A DNA stretch of 52,279 bases from CAMDTE01 sp034679985 (GTDB lineage: Bacteria > Bacteroidota > Bacteroidia > Flavobacteriales > Schleiferiaceae): assembly GCA_034679985.1 (NCBI GenBank), contig JAXITR010000011.1, positions 1 to 52,279 of the forward strand. The letters are read 5' to 3'. Numbering within the stretch: position 1 is the first letter of the stretch; every line of letters begins with the position of its first letter. The position numbers were made by a program, and so were the translations under genes. The notes below the pieces were generated by a model. It was not told the DNA's origin, ran no database searches, and saw only the letters and a program-made list of their open reading frames with translations. This document shows, in pieces, positions 34,173 through 42,651 of this stretch.

Positions 34173-35168
34173 TTATTCTTTAATGAAGGGATAATTCTCT
34201 TGAACGTAAATGTCTTGCCACAGTTCGTGGGCTTCTGGGAACGGTGAGTTTTCACCAAACGCAACGCATTCCTGAACTAAAGCCTTGACGCGGGCATCGA
34301 TTTCCTCAAAATCAGACTCCTTAGCCCACTTCTTGGATTCCAATACCGAGCGCGCAATCAAAATAGGATCTTGCTTCTGGAATTCCGCCACCTCATCCTT
34401 GGTGCGGTAGTGTTGCGCATCGGACATGGAATGGCCCTTGTACCGGTAGGTGCGGATTTCCAAAAACGTTGGACCACCGCCGGAACGGGCGCGTTCCATG
34501 GCTTCGTGCATGGCGTCGTACACCTTGGCCGGATCCATTCCGTCCACGGGCATGCACGGCATTTCGTAGCCCAAGCCCAACTTCCAAATTTCTTCGTGGT
34601 TGGCCGTGCGCTTCAGCGAAGTACCCATGGCATAACCGTTGTTCTCCACAATGAATACCACCGGCAAGTTCCAAAGCATGGCCAGGTTGAACGTCTCGTG
34701 CAACGAGCCCTGACGCACGGCTCCGTCGCCCATGTAGGTCAGCGTCACATTGTTCCGTCCCTCATACTTGTCTGCAAAAGCCAATCCAGCGCCCAAAGGA
34801 ATCTGGCCGCCTACAATGCCGTGACCGCCGTAAAAATGATGCTCCTTGCTGAACATGTGCATGGATCCACCTTTACCGCGGGAAGTTCCGGTTACCTTAC
34901 CCATCAACTCCGCCATGATTTTGCGCGGATCTACGCCCAAACCAATGGGCTGTACGTGGTTTCGGTAGGCCGTGATCATTTTGTCTCCCGGCTCCATGGC
35001 CAGCAAAGCGCCAGCCAAAAGAGCCTCCTGACCGTTGTACAGGTGCAGAAATCCGCGAATTTTTTGCTGGATGTACAAGGCGGAAGTCATGTCTTCGAAC
35101 TTGCGCCAGAACAGCATGTCTTCGTACCACTTGAGGTAAACCTCTTTGGTCAGTTTTTTCTTGGCCAT
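34173..35168 (-). CDS. pdhA: Pyruvate dehydrogenase E1 component, alpha subunit
   Basis: This 331-residue E1 alpha works with E1 beta (not in the window) to decarboxylate pyruvate using thiamine diphosphate. The TPP-binding segment runs from GDGAVRQGS to NLPVVFIVENNGYAMGTS; GGSMHMFSKEHHFYGGHG and the regulatory-loop region YRYKGHSMSDAQHYR are typical. ATG 35168 is chosen over an in-frame ATG at 35192, which lies within the promoter element. pdhA-pdhC adjacency with a remote pdhB is usual in flavobacteria. Confidence 0.95.
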   Translation of the reverse strand: MAKKKLTKEVYLKWYEDMLFWRKFEDMTSALYIQQKIRGFLHLYNGQEALLAGALLAMEPGDKMITAYRNHVQPIGLGVDPRKIMAELMGKVTGTSRGKGGSMHMFSKEHHFYGGHGIVGGQIPLGAGLAFADKYEGRNNVTLTYMGDGAVRQGSLHETFNLAMLWNLPVVFIVENNGYAMGTSLKRTANHEEIWKLGLGYEMPCMPVDGMDPAKVYDAMHEAMERARSGGGPTFLEIRTYRYKGHSMSDAQHYRTKDEVAEFQKQDPILIARSVLESKKWAKESDFEEIDARVKALVQECVAFGENSPFPEAHELWQDIYVQENYPFIKE

Positions 35169-35189
35169 GGGGACTTTTTTAAAGGCGTG

Positions 35190-35197
35190 CAAAAATA
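35190..35197 (-). promoter_or_regulatory. -7 promoter element for pdhA-pdhC-feoAB
   Basis: The minus strand reads TATTTTTG, a full TAnnTTTG match, 21 bases before ATG 35168 and within the last bases before the porV stop. It indicates pdhA can be transcribed apart from porV. Confidence 0.55.
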
Positions 35198-35205
35198 CGC
35201 CGAAA

Positions 35206-36408
35206 TCACTTCAAGAGTTGGTTCAGATCCAAAAGTGCGCTAAACCGAAGCGTATTCTGCAATGGAGAGCGAACCGTTTGGTCTGCAGGGAACAAGTAAG
35301 CAAAATCCAGTTGGATCAACGAGTACTTGATGCCAAAGCCCATGGTGAAGTAGCGGCGGTTGCCCTTGGTGGCGTCTTCGTGCTGGTACCCACCGCGAAC
35401 GGCAAACTTTTCGTCGTACCAGTATTCGCCGCCCACGTTGAACATGAACTCGCGCAGCAATTCCGCGGTCCCGTCTGGTTTGGCCGACGGATCAAACGAT
35501 TGAATCATTCCTTGCATCACACTGACTTGGTCGTCCTTTCCGGCAATGATCTCGGAACGATCACCGTCCTCATCGATGTCTTGCAGGTCCCGAACCGGGC
35601 GCGTAGGCACCAACAACTTAGTCACGTCCGTCAACAAAGTGAAGCGGTTGTACTTGTCCAACGTCCAATTAAACCCGGCTCCAGCGCGCAAATTGGTTGG
35701 GATAAAATCCGACGAACCGCTTTCGGTGTACTTCACCTTAGCGCCCAAATTGCTCAACGTAACACCGCCCGTCCACTGACCTTTTTGACCATCCTCCATG
35801 TTGAACGTGTTGCCTTGGTAGAAAAAACTCACGTCGGAGGCTACCGTAGTGGCAGCTTTCGTTTGCAAGCCACCTACAACCTGGCCCTGGGTCAAGTCGG
35901 ACAATGCGCCGCGCAGCGAAATTCCCGCAGACCAATTTTTATTCAATTGCAAGGCATAGGCCACATCAACCGCTACTTCGTAGGGTCTAAAAGTGCCTTG
36001 CTCGTTGCCGTTCTCGTCGCGAAAGGTGATGTCCCCTAAGGAAAAATACCGGAGACCCACGCCCAGGCCGCCGCGCTTGCCCACCCCAAAAACGGCGTTG
36101 GCAAACATCAATTCAACGTCCGGAACCAACGCCCGCAACCAAGGGGTGTAGGCCAAACCGCCCATGGCGTTGCCCTGTCCAACCCAGGCCAATTTGGCGG
36201 GATTCCAGTACAAAGCGTTGGCGTCTACGGAGGCCGCTACCCCGGCGTTGGCCATTCCGCCCATCCGTGCATCCGGGCCAATGTTCAACATCGGCATGGC
36301 CGACGTCACTACGTTTAACTTGGAAGCGTACGGATTTTGCGCGCGAACCGCAGGGGTCGCTGCACACAAGATGACGAGCGCGAAAGCGCTGCGCAAAGCG
36401 TTTTTCAT
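35206..36408 (-). CDS. porV: Type IX secretion outer-membrane protein PorV
   Basis: PorV (LptO; 400 residues) is a barrel that shuttles T9SS cargo from the translocon to the PorU sortase. A signal peptide (MKNALRS...AVRAQ) is followed by the family start SAMPMLNIGPDARMGGMANA, with LYWNPAKLAWV and a C-terminal FSALLDLNQLLK. ATG 36408 is chosen for the signal peptide and lies six bases after a -7 element. porU is directly upstream, 65 bases away. Confidence 0.93.
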   Translation of the reverse strand: MKNALRSAFALVILCAATPAVRAQNPYASKLNVVTSAMPMLNIGPDARMGGMANAGVAASVDANALYWNPAKLAWVGQGNAMGGLAYTPWLRALVPDVELMFANAVFGVGKRGGLGVGLRYFSLGDITFRDENGNEQGTFRPYEVAVDVAYALQLNKNWSAGISLRGALSDLTQGQVVGGLQTKAATTVASDVSFFYQGNTFNMEDGQKGQWTGGVTLSNLGAKVKYTESGSSDFIPTNLRAGAGFNWTLDKYNRFTLLTDVTKLLVPTRPVRDLQDIDEDGDRSEIIAGKDDQVSVMQGMIQSFDPSAKPDGTAELLREFMFNVGGEYWYDEKFAVRGGYQHEDATKGNRRYFTMGFGIKYSLIQLDFAYLFPADQTVRSPLQNTLRFSALLDLNQLLK

Positions 36409-36414
36409 AGGGGA

Positions 36415-36422
36415 CAAAGATA
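36415..36422 (-). promoter_or_regulatory. -7 promoter element for porV
   Basis: The minus strand reads TATCTTTG, a full TAnnTTTG match, six bases before the porV ATG. A transcript from it would have a leader of only a few bases. Confidence 0.5.
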
Positions 36423-36473
36423 CAGGATTCATTGGGGCAAATGGGATGCTTTAGAGTGGTTTTGCGGGAGAGT

Positions 36474-39400
36474 TTAGTTCGAAATCAGAACCAACCGCTC
36501 CCCTACAACGTCGCGCTGGCCGGTTTGCGTATTCTTCACCCGCAAACGAACCCAATACCAACCGGGAACCAAGGGTCCTCCGGAATCGGCATTTAGGTCC
36601 CAGTCCACGAGTTCGGTCCGGTTTCCACTGGGCGTTCCCACCCAGTCGTAGGTTCGCACCACGCGTCCGTCCGCAGCATGCAAACTGGCGCCAACTTCCA
36701 GCGGCTGACCGTCTTGGTTGTGCGAAAAAGCCACCGTCAAAGGCCCCGAAGCCAACGGATTCGGATACAAGAATAACTCGTCCAGCTGCAACAACTGGCC
36801 CCGCACCACCACAAAATCTACCGAACCCACCGCCGGGTTGTTGTACGCATCCCAGGCCCGAACCGAAAACGTATGCGGACCTTCCGGCAAATCAAAAAAC
36901 GGCAAGCGAACGGTGCCGCGGTCGAAGCGGTCCAAGTCGGACTCGTAGGACCCGTTCAGCACAACCGCCTCATTCCATGCCCCGTCCAGGGCGCCCAAAA
37001 CGTCGTGCCCAATGCCGTTGCCTACCGCATTGATGCCGCTGGGATCGTACAAGCGCGCCAAACCCACCGGGTCTGTACCCGTGTAGCCTCCCGGCTGAAA
37101 CAACGTGTCGTTGAGGTAGGCAGAAACCGTCGGGCCGGAAGTATCTACCGGGGCATTCGCTCGCAAACCGCCAATCCGTACGTCCGTGCGGGAACCAATG
37201 CCGTCGGACGTATCGTTGAACACGTAGGCGGTCAACTTGCCCGGCCCCACGTTCAATGCGATGTCCAACGGTACTTTAAATTTGATTTTGAACCGACCGT
37301 CCTCCACACGAACGCGTCCGCGGTACACGGCATTCTCTTGAAGTAAAAAAGGTACCGCAACGCCCTGGTCGTCGTTGATCAAGGTGGAACGCTGTACCTT
37401 TTTGTCCAGCAACTCCACATAGGCCACCCCGCGGTAGTTGGGCAAAAATTGTCCCAGGTCGTCCACCACATATCCAGTAGCTTCCACGTCGGAGAGGGCC
37501 TTCAGTGTGTCCGACGGCGACACCCCCGCAGCCAATGCCTCACCGTTCACCGAATCCCAAACGGCCCCAAACCGCGGTACATTCAACCGCAATCCGGGGT
37601 CTCCCAGCAGCGTGAAGCGCATTTTATCGCCGCTGCGCACCCCATTTTTGGCGCCGCGAACGATTTGCCCCAGCGTGCGGTAGCGATTGTCTTCGCGCTT
37701 GAACAACTCAGCAAAAATGGAGTCGTTCATCACCGCTCCCTCAAAGGCGCCTACCACCCGCGTAGTAGACAATAAGGCAATGGCCCCTCCCTTGGGATTC
37801 AGCAACAACTCCTCCCCCGCGCTCGTGCGCATCGGATCGTCCAACCGAGAAAATTCACACGTAATGGTCACCACCAGCGGAAGTTTGTGACCGTTCTTGA
37901 ACTCCTTCACGTCCCCCAATTGGAGCAAATTCTCCGAACACCAGCCTACCTCTCCGCCGTGTCCCAAATAACTCGTCACCAAATTGCCTTGCTCAATGGC
38001 GCGCAGCAACTGCTCCCGAGCTGCGGGATAGGATTGACTGCCGGACGAACTCTGCTGCAAAAAAGCGTCGGTGTAAATCTTATTGATCGTAAAAAAGGGC
38101 AAGTCTGCCTCCACCCGATTCGCCAAAACCTCTTGCGCAGCCGAGAAAGTAGACTCCCAGCTCGCATCGGCATCGTCCGCCACAAACAACAACCGCTTGC
38201 GCCAGGGCCCGTAAGCCGTCGTATCCGTAGCGTAGCCAATGATTTTATCCACTAAGGCTTCCGCCTCTGTCTCTGTAGTCACCGGCAATCGCCCAATTCC
38301 CACGTCCAATCCTTGGGAAGTAAAATTCGCCCCTTCGTTGGCGTCCAAATAACCGATGAAGTCATCCAAACAGTAAGAGGAGTACAGTGAAAAACTGGCC
38401 GGACTCTGGTAGATCGGTACGAAATTTTGCTTACTCGACAGTCTATTCTTGTAGTCGTACGATGCATCTCCAAACAAAACGACGTACTTAGGCCGGTCCT
38501 CTGGTGTTGCCGCAGAATCGCGCAAATGCTTGACAAAGTCCCGAATCGCTACCAAATCTTGCGCTCCGCTGCTGAACTCGTTGTAAATCTCTTGAACCTC
38601 CACAACAGCCGTCCGGTAGCGGCTGTACTCCCTGTGGAACGCGGCCAATCGATCCGCCGATTCCCGAAAATTTGGGTGGGTTACCACCAAGTAATCCACC
38701 CCACGAAGTGCGCGAATGTTTTGATTCTCAACCCGACCGCGCAGCAACGGAGCCTGAGTCTGATCGGGCGAAAAAACAACGTGCGTCCGCGTTGAATCCT
38801 CACGAACCACAAACTGCAAAACGGAACCCACACGCACAAACGGTCGCTCCACATAACGCCCTCCGCGGTGACCAACTTCCCAAACCACCGCACCTGCTGC
38901 GGCCTGCTCTACGGAATAGCGCACCACTTTTCCGGAATCGGAAGAAGACCGAACCCAAACCGGCTTCTGGTACTGAACCAATGGAACATCTGCCTCCACG
39001 CGAACCCAGTCCAAATGAGCAACTGCACCGTTGACGCCCGCCCGGTCCAATGCAACCGTATACGAGGGAACCCCGGCAACGCCCGGTTGGTGCATACCTC
39101 CCAAAGTAACGGCAGCTGCTACATCAGCCCCCGCTACTGCAGAAATCGGGTTCCCTTGAGCCGACGCCAACTCCTGGCCGTTGCTTTGAAAGACAATTCG
39201 AGGACCAAACTGGGTAGTTCGCACGGCGGCGCGAACTTGGAAAAGGAGTTTGCTTTGCGCATCCAAAGGAGGTAAATCAAGCGCAACCGGGTGCACCAAC
39301 GAATAATCAAACAACTCACCAAACCATTGACGCCCTGAACCCACTAAATTTCGCTGTTCGCGCTCGTGGAAGGCAACCGCCACGGCTCTACTCCGCTCAC

Positions 39401-39893
39401 GATCCACGGCACCCGAAACGGCATTTGCTGTACCCATACGAGTCCCTCCTTGCGTGGTGGTTACAAAAGCGTAAGCCGTGTCCGAATAAATATGCTGCAC
39501 GTGTTCGTACCGACCACTGCCGGCGTTAAAATTCCACCCATGCGGCGACTGTCCGTAGAAATAAAGAATATCTGTGGGTCCAAACTGACCGTCTCCTCCA
39601 TCGTCCACCCGAATGGGCAAGGACTTCAAACCGTTCGGACGTGCGGCATTGTTGCGTTCCGGCAACAAACCCGTTGGATTGTGGTACACCCCCAACTGAG
39701 ACGAAGGCCAAGGCCCAGGCCCCATTCCAAGCGAGGTTAAATCACTGCCCTTCAAGGCGTATACACCGTCGGTCACCCAGGCAACACGCGCCCAATCGCC
39801 CTGTTTCAAGGGATTGTGCTGTGCGCTCAAGGTGCCCACCGATAAAATTCCCACAACGGCGAGCAGACGAAAATAAAGGAGTATGCGTTTCAT
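36474..39893 (-). CDS. porU: Type IX secretion system sortase PorU
   Basis: PorU (1139 residues) is the surface peptidase that removes the C-terminal sorting domain from T9SS cargo and attaches the protein to A-LPS. It has a signal peptide (ending LSAQ), a long N-terminal beta region and a gingipain-like C25 domain with the catalytic His in YLGHGGEVGW (about residue 645) and Cys in VTITCEFSR (about 678). A T9SS-type C-terminal domain follows (YPNPLASGPLTVAF... ending VLISN), as known for PorU. The upstream region shows no clear promoter. The divergent neighbour is a PorP/SprF-like gene. Confidence 0.93.
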   Translation of the reverse strand: MKRILLYFRLLAVVGILSVGTLSAQHNPLKQGDWARVAWVTDGVYALKGSDLTSLGMGPGPWPSSQLGVYHNPTGLLPERNNAARPNGLKSLPIRVDDGGDGQFGPTDILYFYGQSPHGWNFNAGSGRYEHVQHIYSDTAYAFVTTTQGGTRMGTANAVSGAVDRERSRAVAVAFHEREQRNLVGSGRQWFGELFDYSLVHPVALDLPPLDAQSKLLFQVRAAVRTTQFGPRIVFQSNGQELASAQGNPISAVAGADVAAAVTLGGMHQPGVAGVPSYTVALDRAGVNGAVAHLDWVRVEADVPLVQYQKPVWVRSSSDSGKVVRYSVEQAAAGAVVWEVGHRGGRYVERPFVRVGSVLQFVVREDSTRTHVVFSPDQTQAPLLRGRVENQNIRALRGVDYLVVTHPNFRESADRLAAFHREYSRYRTAVVEVQEIYNEFSSGAQDLVAIRDFVKHLRDSAATPEDRPKYVVLFGDASYDYKNRLSSKQNFVPIYQSPASFSLYSSYCLDDFIGYLDANEGANFTSQGLDVGIGRLPVTTETEAEALVDKIIGYATDTTAYGPWRKRLLFVADDADASWESTFSAAQEVLANRVEADLPFFTINKIYTDAFLQQSSSGSQSYPAAREQLLRAIEQGNLVTSYLGHGGEVGWCSENLLQLGDVKEFKNGHKLPLVVTITCEFSRLDDPMRTSAGEELLLNPKGGAIALLSTTRVVGAFEGAVMNDSIFAELFKREDNRYRTLGQIVRGAKNGVRSGDKMRFTLLGDPGLRLNVPRFGAVWDSVNGEALAAGVSPSDTLKALSDVEATGYVVDDLGQFLPNYRGVAYVELLDKKVQRSTLINDDQGVAVPFLLQENAVYRGRVRVEDGRFKIKFKVPLDIALNVGPGKLTAYVFNDTSDGIGSRTDVRIGGLRANAPVDTSGPTVSAYLNDTLFQPGGYTGTDPVGLARLYDPSGINAVGNGIGHDVLGALDGAWNEAVVLNGSYESDLDRFDRGTVRLPFFDLPEGPHTFSVRAWDAYNNPAVGSVDFVVVRGQLLQLDELFLYPNPLASGPLTVAFSHNQDGQPLEVGASLHAADGRVVRTYDWVGTPSGNRTELVDWDLNADSGGPLVPGWYWVRLRVKNTQTGQRDVVGERLVLISN

Positions 39894-39972
39894 AGTCTAA
39901 CGGAGTAACGCGAAAATCGAAAAAATGGTGCGCCAAAATTCCACCTTTTTTACGAGAAATGCGGAAATGTCG

Positions 39973-39980
39973 TATTATTG
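39973..39980 (+). promoter_or_regulatory. Possible -7 element for the porP-like/gldJ operon
   Basis: TATTATTG differs from TAnnTTTG by one base and lies 23 bases before ATG 40004. Confidence 0.35.
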
Positions 39981-40003
39981 TGCTTCCTAAAAAAGCGTGC
40001 AGA

Positions 40004-40996
40004 ATGGCCCTAAAGCGCCTCATCGTATTGGTTGTCACCGGAGTTAGTGCCTTTCAGGCATGGGCGCAGGACCCTCATTTCTCGCAGTTTTACGCCAATC
40101 CCATATACTTAAACCCGGCATTTGCTGGTGTTCAGCAGTGTCCAACCGTACACGCTAATTACCGCAATCAATACCCCGGAATGGGTGTATACCAAACGTA
40201 CAGCACGTCCATCGATCAGTATGTTGACGAATTGAACGGCGGTCTTGGGCTCATCGTGTTGCAAGACGAGTCTGCAAACCGCACCCTGCGCTTGACCGAA
40301 GCGTCCCTGGTTTACTCCTACCACCTGAAGGTCAACCGCAAATTCAGCGTACTGACTGGTTTTCAAGGAACTTTCCGTCAACGTGCTCTGGATTGGGGAA
40401 ATTTGACGTTCCCGGATCAAATCGACCCCTTCTACGGCTTTGTTAAACCCACGAACGAAATTGCGCCCAACCAAACCAACACCTCCAACGTGGATCTAAG
40501 CATTGGCATGGTTGGTTTTACGGAGAACTTTTACTTTGGCGCCTCAGCACACCATTTGACACAGCCCGACGAAGGCTTCTTCCGCAACGGCAACCTCCCG
40601 GTGAAGGTAAGTGCACAAGCGGGAGCCACCTTGCGCATGGGCCGCAAACGCCTGTACAACAGCTTGGACAACCTACTGATCCCCAACATCGTTTATCAAG
40701 GTCAAGGGGGCGCGCACCAAATCACCGCAGGGGTGTCTTTCAACCGTGGTCCGGTAAGCGGAGGTTTGGCTTACCGTCAGGCTTTGGGCGCTGTGAGTTA
40801 CAATCCTGATGCATTGGTTGTTTTGGTAGGCTTAGCTCCTAACGACGTGCCTTGGCGTTTTGGATACTCCTACGACTACACCATTTCCCCGTTAAAAAAT
40901 ACTTTGGGCGGAGCACACGAAGTAACTCTTTCGTACCGATTGGCTTGCCGTACCCGCAAGACCCGCTACAACGAAATTAAGTGCCCCAAATTTTAA
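40004..40996 (+). CDS. PorP/SprF family type IX secretion membrane protein
   Basis: This 330-residue outer-membrane barrel of the PorP/SprF family has a signal peptide ending AWAQ and the family start DPHFSQFYANPIYLNPAFAG. It has repeated LTGFQGTFRQR- and GASAHHLTQP-like strands. Some members are core T9SS parts (PorP); others are dedicated partners for one secreted protein (SprF). With no cargo gene adjacent, and gldJ ten bases downstream, a core role is possible but not shown. ATG 40004 is chosen for the signal peptide over the in-frame ATG at 39959, which lies upstream of the promoter-like element. Confidence 0.88.
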   Translation: MALKRLIVLVVTGVSAFQAWAQDPHFSQFYANPIYLNPAFAGVQQCPTVHANYRNQYPGMGVYQTYSTSIDQYVDELNGGLGLIVLQDESANRTLRLTEASLVYSYHLKVNRKFSVLTGFQGTFRQRALDWGNLTFPDQIDPFYGFVKPTNEIAPNQTNTSNVDLSIGMVGFTENFYFGASAHHLTQPDEGFFRNGNLPVKVSAQAGATLRMGRKRLYNSLDNLLIPNIVYQGQGGAHQITAGVSFNRGPVSGGLAYRQALGAVSYNPDALVVLVGLAPNDVPWRFGYSYDYTISPLKNTLGGAHEVTLSYRLACRTRKTRYNEIKCPKF

Positions 40997-41005
40997 GCTG
41001 AAGAG

Positions 41006-42580
41006 ATGAAATCAATTCGCATTGCCGCACTGGCTGCCCTCGCCGTACTGAGTTTGGCCTCCTGTTCACGTCCCAAGTCCAGCTCCACGGGCATGAACCT
41101 GAACGATAAGAAAAATGGCGGTTTTCAAATCAACCTAAAGTACAAGGGTCAAAAAACCGGTCCCGGCTTGGTCTTCATTGAAGGCGGTACGTTGATGATG
41201 GGCCGTGTTGAAGAAGATTTTCAAAGAGATTGGAACAACCAGCCTAGCCGCGTAACGGTAGCCTCCTTCTACATGGACGAGAACGAGGTAACCAACGCAG
41301 ACTACCGCGAGTACCTCTACTGGTTGCGTCGTGTATACGACTACGATTACTACCCAGAAATTTACACTTCTGCCTTGCCGGACACCTTGGTGTGGCGCAA
41401 TAAATTGGGCTACAACGAGACCTACGTAGAAAACTACTTGCGCCACCCGGCCTACAACTACTATCCAGTGGTTGGTGTCAACTGGTTGCAATCCATGCGT
41501 TATTGCGCTTGGCGTACGGACCGCGTCAACGAACAGATTTTGATCGACAAGGGCGTACTGCGTACGATGTACGACCAAAAAGACGACCAGAACTTCAACA
41601 CGGAAACCTATTTGTACAAGCCAAACGAATACACGGCACAGAACAAAAAAGGTCTGAAAGATTTGAATCCCAACAGCGGATACGGCAAAGAGGGTCGTCC
41701 GGTGCGTATTGAAGACGGGATTTTGTTACCGAAGTACCGCCTCCCAACAGAGGCCGAGTGGGAATTTGCCGCCTATGCAGAAGTGGGTAACCGCGTGTAC
41801 AACCGTACCCTTGACCGCAACAAATACACTTGGAACGGTTCGAACGTGCGCAACGGCGAGAAAAAAGAACGGGGCGATCTGTTGGCCAACTACAAGCGTG
41901 GACGTGGCGACAACATGGGAACGGCCGGTTTCTTGAACGACCAAGCCAACATCACCATGCAGGTGCGCTTCTACCCGCCCAACGACTACGGTTTGTACGA
42001 CATGGCCGGCAACGTGTCTGAGTGGGTGTTGGATGTATACCGTCCGTTGAGCGGCAGCGACATGTCGGATCACCGTCCATTCCGTGGAAATGAGTTCCAG
42101 CAGTTTGACAACGATTACCAAGGTTTGGGCGAATTATCCGTCCTAACTGAGCCTCAGTACGACAATGATTCCAACGTGGTTCGTTTGCCCGGTCAATTGC
42201 CTTCTAAGGCCGTTACCGCAGAACAGAACTTGAAGCGTCGCAACTACCAGCAGTCTGATTACCGCGACTACTTGGACGGAGACGTGGAGTCGTCCATTTA
42301 CTACGAGAAAGGGTTGGCCGAAGGTGAGCCAGCGATGTACGCTTACGGTGCTACTACCATGATCGGCAACCAAACCCGCGTGTACAAGGGCGGTTCTTGG
42401 AAAGACCGCGCGTACTGGTTGAGCCCAGGGACACGCCGCTACTTGGAGCAAGACCAAGCCACGGACGACATCGGTTTCCGTTGTGCTATGGACCGCGTTG
42501 GCTTCCAAAACGAATCCAGCAAGCGCACCAAGCGCGCTAAAGAAGTGAAGCGCAAGACGTTCCGTCGCTACCGCATGTAA
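41006..42580 (+). CDS. gldJ: Gliding motility lipoprotein GldJ
   Basis: This 524-residue lipoprotein (lipobox LASC, Cys20) has a formylglycine-generating-enzyme/sulfatase-modifying-like fold: FIEGGTLMMG, MDENEVTNADYREYL, LPTEAEWEFAA, DMAGNVSEWVLD and a C-terminal GFRCAMD. GldJ and GldK both have this fold. The early segment DKKNGGFQINLKYKG, the longer length, and linkage to porU/porV fit GldJ. It ends in a very basic tail (about 505-524). In F. johnsoniae GldJ is needed for gliding and stabilises GldK. A strong terminator follows. Confidence 0.87.
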   Translation: MKSIRIAALAALAVLSLASCSRPKSSSTGMNLNDKKNGGFQINLKYKGQKTGPGLVFIEGGTLMMGRVEEDFQRDWNNQPSRVTVASFYMDENEVTNADYREYLYWLRRVYDYDYYPEIYTSALPDTLVWRNKLGYNETYVENYLRHPAYNYYPVVGVNWLQSMRYCAWRTDRVNEQILIDKGVLRTMYDQKDDQNFNTETYLYKPNEYTAQNKKGLKDLNPNSGYGKEGRPVRIEDGILLPKYRLPTEAEWEFAAYAEVGNRVYNRTLDRNKYTWNGSNVRNGEKKERGDLLANYKRGRGDNMGTAGFLNDQANITMQVRFYPPNDYGLYDMAGNVSEWVLDVYRPLSGSDMSDHRPFRGNEFQQFDNDYQGLGELSVLTEPQYDNDSNVVRLPGQLPSKAVTAEQNLKRRNYQQSDYRDYLDGDVESSIYYEKGLAEGEPAMYAYGATTMIGNQTRVYKGGSWKDRAYWLSPGTRRYLEQDQATDDIGFRCAMDRVGFQNESSKRTKRAKEVKRKTFRRYRM

Positions 42581-42597
42581 TGGAGCAAGTCCTTTAG

Positions 42598-42627
42598 AAA
42601 AAAAGCCACCCTCGGGTGGCTTTTTTT
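42598..42627. terminator. Terminator after gldJ
   Basis: Hairpin GCCACCC-TC-GGGTGGC (42605-42611 with 42614-42620) is flanked by an A-run on the left and T7 on the right. It ends the gldJ transcript and separates it from murF. Confidence 0.93.
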
Positions 42628-42639
42628 GTGAACCTTTTG

Positions 42640-42647
42640 CACCTTTG
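42640..42647 (+). promoter_or_regulatory. Possible -7 element for murF
   Basis: CACCTTTG (one mismatch to TAnnTTTG), then TCCC and ATG 42652. The spacing is the same as for tgt and the glycosyltransferase gene. It follows the gldJ terminator, so murF needs its own promoter. Confidence 0.4.
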
Positions 42648-42651
42648 TCCC

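Noticed and set aside
41006..42580. Naming the FGE-fold lipoprotein GldK/PorK
   Set aside because: The N-terminal segment after the lipobox, the length, and linkage to porU/porV and murF fit GldJ better; gldL/M/N, which follow gldK, are absent.
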